A stretch of DNA of 39,146 nucleotides from JADLHS01 sp964539515. Lineage in GTDB: Bacteria; Verrucomicrobiota; Verrucomicrobiia; Limisphaerales; JADLHS01. Below are positions 37,103 through 39,146 of this stretch, piece after piece (within the stretch, counting starts at the first letter, position 1; every line of letters begins with the position of its first letter). The notes below the pieces were generated by a model. It ran no database searches and was not told where the DNA came from. It worked only from the letters and a program-made list of their open reading frames with translations. The translations under genes and the position numbers were made by a program. Where the stretch lies: the NCBI GenBank assembly GCA_964539515.1, contig CAZIJO010000027.1, positions 1 through 39,146 of the forward strand, in the 5' to 3' direction.

Positions 37103-37723
37103 CTAGGCATGGTGCGCCTTTTTCAGTTCGGCTCGGGTGGCGTCGTCCGCCTTGCCGGTTACCGTCAAATTCCGGTCGGCTTGGAACGCTCGCAGCGCCG
37201 CCGCCTGATCGCTCGCACTACCGTCTACATTGGCGAGATAGCCCAGGTTGGCCAGCCGCGCCCTCACCCCTTTGTCACTGGCTTCCGGATCAAGGGCGCC
37301 AATGGCAAAGTGGTAAACTTCTTCCCCGAGCCGCAAGGTGGCGGTACGCGCCGCGGGAGACAGCCAGTGCTCGATGACACCCTCCGAATCGGTGGCACCC
37401 TTCAGAAGCTGGCCCTCGACATCGAGCGTATACTTCAGGTTCGCCCGCGGCTGGCGGTCCTTATCGAGCAGTTGCACGCGGAACTTCATGGGCACGCCTC
37501 GGCGCTGGAAGCGGTGGCGCGCGCCATCCGCCTTGTCCACCTGCTTGAGGATTTTGTCCGGCACGAAGACCTTGTCGCCGGGCATCAAAACGTTGGGATC
37601 CCCGCGCAGCTTCCGTAAGTCCGCATTCTCGGGGTGCTGCCACAGACTATCGGAGAACAGGCCGTATTGAAACGCGAGGCTGGGAATGGTGTCCCCCTGC
37701 ACGATGAGATGAATATGTGGCAT
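37103..37723 (-). CDS. LysM and peptidoglycan-binding-domain protein
   Basis: The 206-residue protein starts at ATG 37723, whose first base is the last base of the preceding stop (TGATG). Residues 1-60 are a LysM-like domain (HLIVQGDTIPSLAFQYGLF, then DPNVLMPGDKVFVPD). A central beta region follows (FRVQLLDKDRQPRANLKYTL). Residues about 145-200 form a PG_binding_1 domain (RLANLGYL, AALRAFQADRNLTVTGKADD). No signal peptide is present, so it is exported by the VgrG system, or acts on the spike, or is an adaptor. Small LysM proteins are common beside contractile-injection spikes. It does not carry an obvious lytic domain. Confidence 0.8.
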   Translation of the reverse strand: MPHIHLIVQGDTIPSLAFQYGLFSDSLWQHPENADLRKLRGDPNVLMPGDKVFVPDKILKQVDKADGARHRFQRRGVPMKFRVQLLDKDRQPRANLKYTLDVEGQLLKGATDSEGVIEHWLSPAARTATLRLGEEVYHFAIGALDPEASDKGVRARLANLGYLANVDGSASDQAAALRAFQADRNLTVTGKADDATRAELKKAHHA

Positions 37724-38148
37724 CAGGCGTCCTTCCAAGCGTCCTGGTCCAAGTCGGGAAAAGTGACCTGGCACGCGCCGGACGCGAAGCCCTCGACCCG
37801 CGCAAAGCCTTTGTCGTCCAGCGTGCCTTCGTCCACCGAGTTGTCCGGCAACGTGATGCGGTATTTTTCGCCGGGAATCGGTTTGTCATCCTCGCCCACC
37901 AGTTCGATCTCGATCCAACTCCCCGGCTTGGTTTCCGCTGCCGTGGAACTTCCAGCCGTGGCGCTGCCCTGCCCGGCCGGCGGTTTGAACGGCTGGGCTT
38001 TGACGGCGCCGTATTTTCCGGTTTGCGTCTGGCGTTGTTCCGCCTTCACTTGGGACACTTCCCCCGGGTCGGCCACGTCCGCGTCGTGCGCTGCCATCGG
38101 CGTGGTGGGCTCGACCGGAGTTCCTGCTTTGCCGCTTTTTTTGTTCAT
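37723..38148 (-). CDS. VgrG-associated accessory protein
   Basis: The 141-residue protein begins 20 bases after the VgrG stop. Residues 1-75 are polar and disordered (Ala, Pro, Gln, Lys, Thr). Residues about 76-135 are a beta domain: WIEIELVGEDDKPIPGEKYR, LPDNSVDEGTLDDKGFARVEG, CQVTFPDLD. This segment resembles domains often found next to or at the end of VgrG/tail-spike proteins, possibly a spike-extension or carrier domain. It lacks PAAR motifs. A one-base overlap couples it to the LysM gene. Confidence 0.7.
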   Translation of the reverse strand: MNKKSGKAGTPVEPTTPMAAHDADVADPGEVSQVKAEQRQTQTGKYGAVKAQPFKPPAGQGSATAGSSTAAETKPGSWIEIELVGEDDKPIPGEKYRITLPDNSVDEGTLDDKGFARVEGFASGACQVTFPDLDQDAWKDA

Positions 38149-38168
38149 GGATGGCCGGGTCGCCGGGC

Positions 38169-39146
38169 TCAGTTGATTTTTACCAGCGAACCTTTGATCG
38201 TCAAAATCGCGCTGGAACTCAGCTCGGCGGGTGCCGGGGACTCGAGCTTCAGGCCGGCCGTGCCTTTCATCGAAGCGTTGGCGTTGGCTTCGATATTTAC
38301 GTCCTGGGTCGCCTTTTGGCTGATGCTCTTGAGCGCCTCAATAACGATCTCGCCGTTGGTTGCTAACTTGATGCCGCCGCTCTCGATGGCGATGTAGGAA
38401 TCGCCCACGTTGATGGTGATGTTCTTGGTGGCCTCGATGACAATGTTCTCGCCCTTGATGTAAAGGTCTTTGGTCACCTGCGTGGACTGGTTCTTCTGGA
38501 AGACCTCGATTACGTCGTCCGCGACGGTGAGCGAATGGCTGCCGGTAATTTTGATGGCTTCCTTGCCCTTGATGGCCAGGTGATGGTCCCGGCCGATTTC
38601 CTCCACGTGGTCGCGAGTGATCTTTTCCTGCCGGTCGTTTTCGATCTGCTCGACCTGGTCGTTTTTCACGACGAGATGGCGGTCGTTGCCGATCCACTCA
38701 TAGGTGTCGTTCTTGATGCGAATGTCCTGATTTTTCTCCCCGTGAACGAAAATCTGTTCCTCACCCTTTTTGTCCTCGAACCGGATTTCGTTGAAACCTT
38801 CCGCGCCTTTGCTGGAACTGGATTTGAGGGTCGAAAGCGTCTTGTTGGCGGGCAGTTCGTACGGCGGCAGGCTGCGCTCGTTGTACACCCGCCCGGTGAT
38901 GATGGGGCGGTCCGGGTCGCCTTCGAGGAATTCGACAATCACCTCCTGACCAATGCGCGGGGTGTAGATGGCGCCCCACTTTTTGCCGGCCCAAACCTGC
39001 GCCACGCGAATCCAGCAGGAGCTGTTTTCGTCCGCCTTCCCATAGCGATCCCAATGGAACTGCACCTTCACCCGGCCGTACTTGTCGGTGTCGATTTCCT
39101 CGCCCTTGATCCCTACGACGATGGCGGTTTGCGGTCCGGATACCAG
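38169..39146 (-). CDS. vgrG: VgrG spike protein, C-terminal part (5' end outside window)
   Basis: The frame is open from the right edge to TGA at 38169 (325 codons). It begins within the gp5-like OB domain: GPQTAIVVGIKGEEI, TDKYGRVKVQFHWDRYGK and SSCWIRVAQVWAGKKWGAIY, then PRIGQEVIVEFLEGDPDRPI. The gp5-type beta-prism follows, with repeats such as IRIKNDTYEWIGND, VKNDQVEQIEND and IGRDHHLAIKG, then the triple-stranded needle. There is no fused enzymatic domain at the C-terminus, so cargo is expected on separate proteins downstream. VgrG trimers form the puncturing tip of type VI secretion and related contractile machines. Confidence 0.95.
   Translation of the reverse strand: MVSGPQTAIVVGIKGEEIDTDKYGRVKVQFHWDRYGKADENSSCWIRVAQVWAGKKWGAIYTPRIGQEVIVEFLEGDPDRPIITGRVYNERSLPPYELPANKTLSTLKSSSSKGAEGFNEIRFEDKKGEEQIFVHGEKNQDIRIKNDTYEWIGNDRHLVVKNDQVEQIENDRQEKITRDHVEEIGRDHHLAIKGKEAIKITGSHSLTVADDVIEVFQKNQSTQVTKDLYIKGENIVIEATKNITINVGDSYIAIESGGIKLATNGEIVIEALKSISQKATQDVNIEANANASMKGTAGLKLESPAPAELSSSAILTIKGSLVKIN

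Noticed and set aside
36035..37618. A 527-codon plus-strand frame opposite the protease and LysM genes
   Set aside because: It spans the boundary of two minus-strand genes with recognisable catalytic and domain motifs.

Overview
This 39 kb window is GC-rich and gene-dense. It most likely comes from a member of the Verrucomicrobiota, probably a Pedosphaera/Limisphaera-like lineage. That placement rests on the style of the secreted proteins: beta-helix proteins with choice-of-anchor-Q modules, a DUF4091 protein, calcium-type DxDxDG repeats, and a shared C-terminal module ending in an F-x-R-V motif. It is an inference and was not tested by any search. No rRNA, tRNA, CRISPR array or insertion sequence was found. 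Ten Ns at 27691-27700 mark an assembly gap inside one gene.

Left part (1-8843): exported proteins. A truncated beta-helix protein runs off the left edge (minus strand). It is followed by a DUF4091 protein, a DUF4239 membrane protein, an outer-membrane beta-barrel candidate (minus) and a second beta-helix protein. The spacers hold copies of a short degenerate repeat (1923-1995, 4937-5009, perhaps 6888-6908).

Middle part (9001-25584): housekeeping and metabolism. A glycerol kinase and aquaglyceroporin pair is followed by a large MscS-type channel, a translationally coupled DUF3500/EF-hand pair (minus), a second DUF4239 protein, a small lipoprotein and a cupin. Next comes an unusual sugar-nucleotide pair: a GalU-like protein with an altered nucleotide loop, directly followed by a 1106-residue protein that fuses a fucokinase-like GHMP kinase to a UDPGP-type uridylyltransferase. 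A full-length RapA-type RNA polymerase recycling ATPase and a DsbA/FrnE-fold protein follow.

Redox and signalling block (25909-32812): a universal stress protein is coupled to a cyclic-nucleotide-binding protein with no DNA-binding domain. Facing them are a nine-haem cytochrome c fused to a membrane cytochrome b and a small cysteine-rich protein. After these come a PfkB sugar kinase and, divergently, PTS enzyme I coupled to a sugar-1-phosphate nucleotidylyltransferase.

Right part (33211-39146): the most interesting region. A VgrG spike gene entering from the right edge is followed on the minus strand by a 141-residue accessory protein, a LysM/peptidoglycan-binding protein, an S8 protease interrupted by a long coiled coil, and a 293-residue protein with an LTGC...H motif like that of CNF1/BLF1-type deamidase toxins. 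A convergent 431-residue protein with glycine-rich hydrophobic segments closes the island. The 293- and 431-residue proteins share an N-terminal module of about 60 residues but nothing else. This suggests a VgrG-linked cargo set with a common loading tag and different C-terminal activities.
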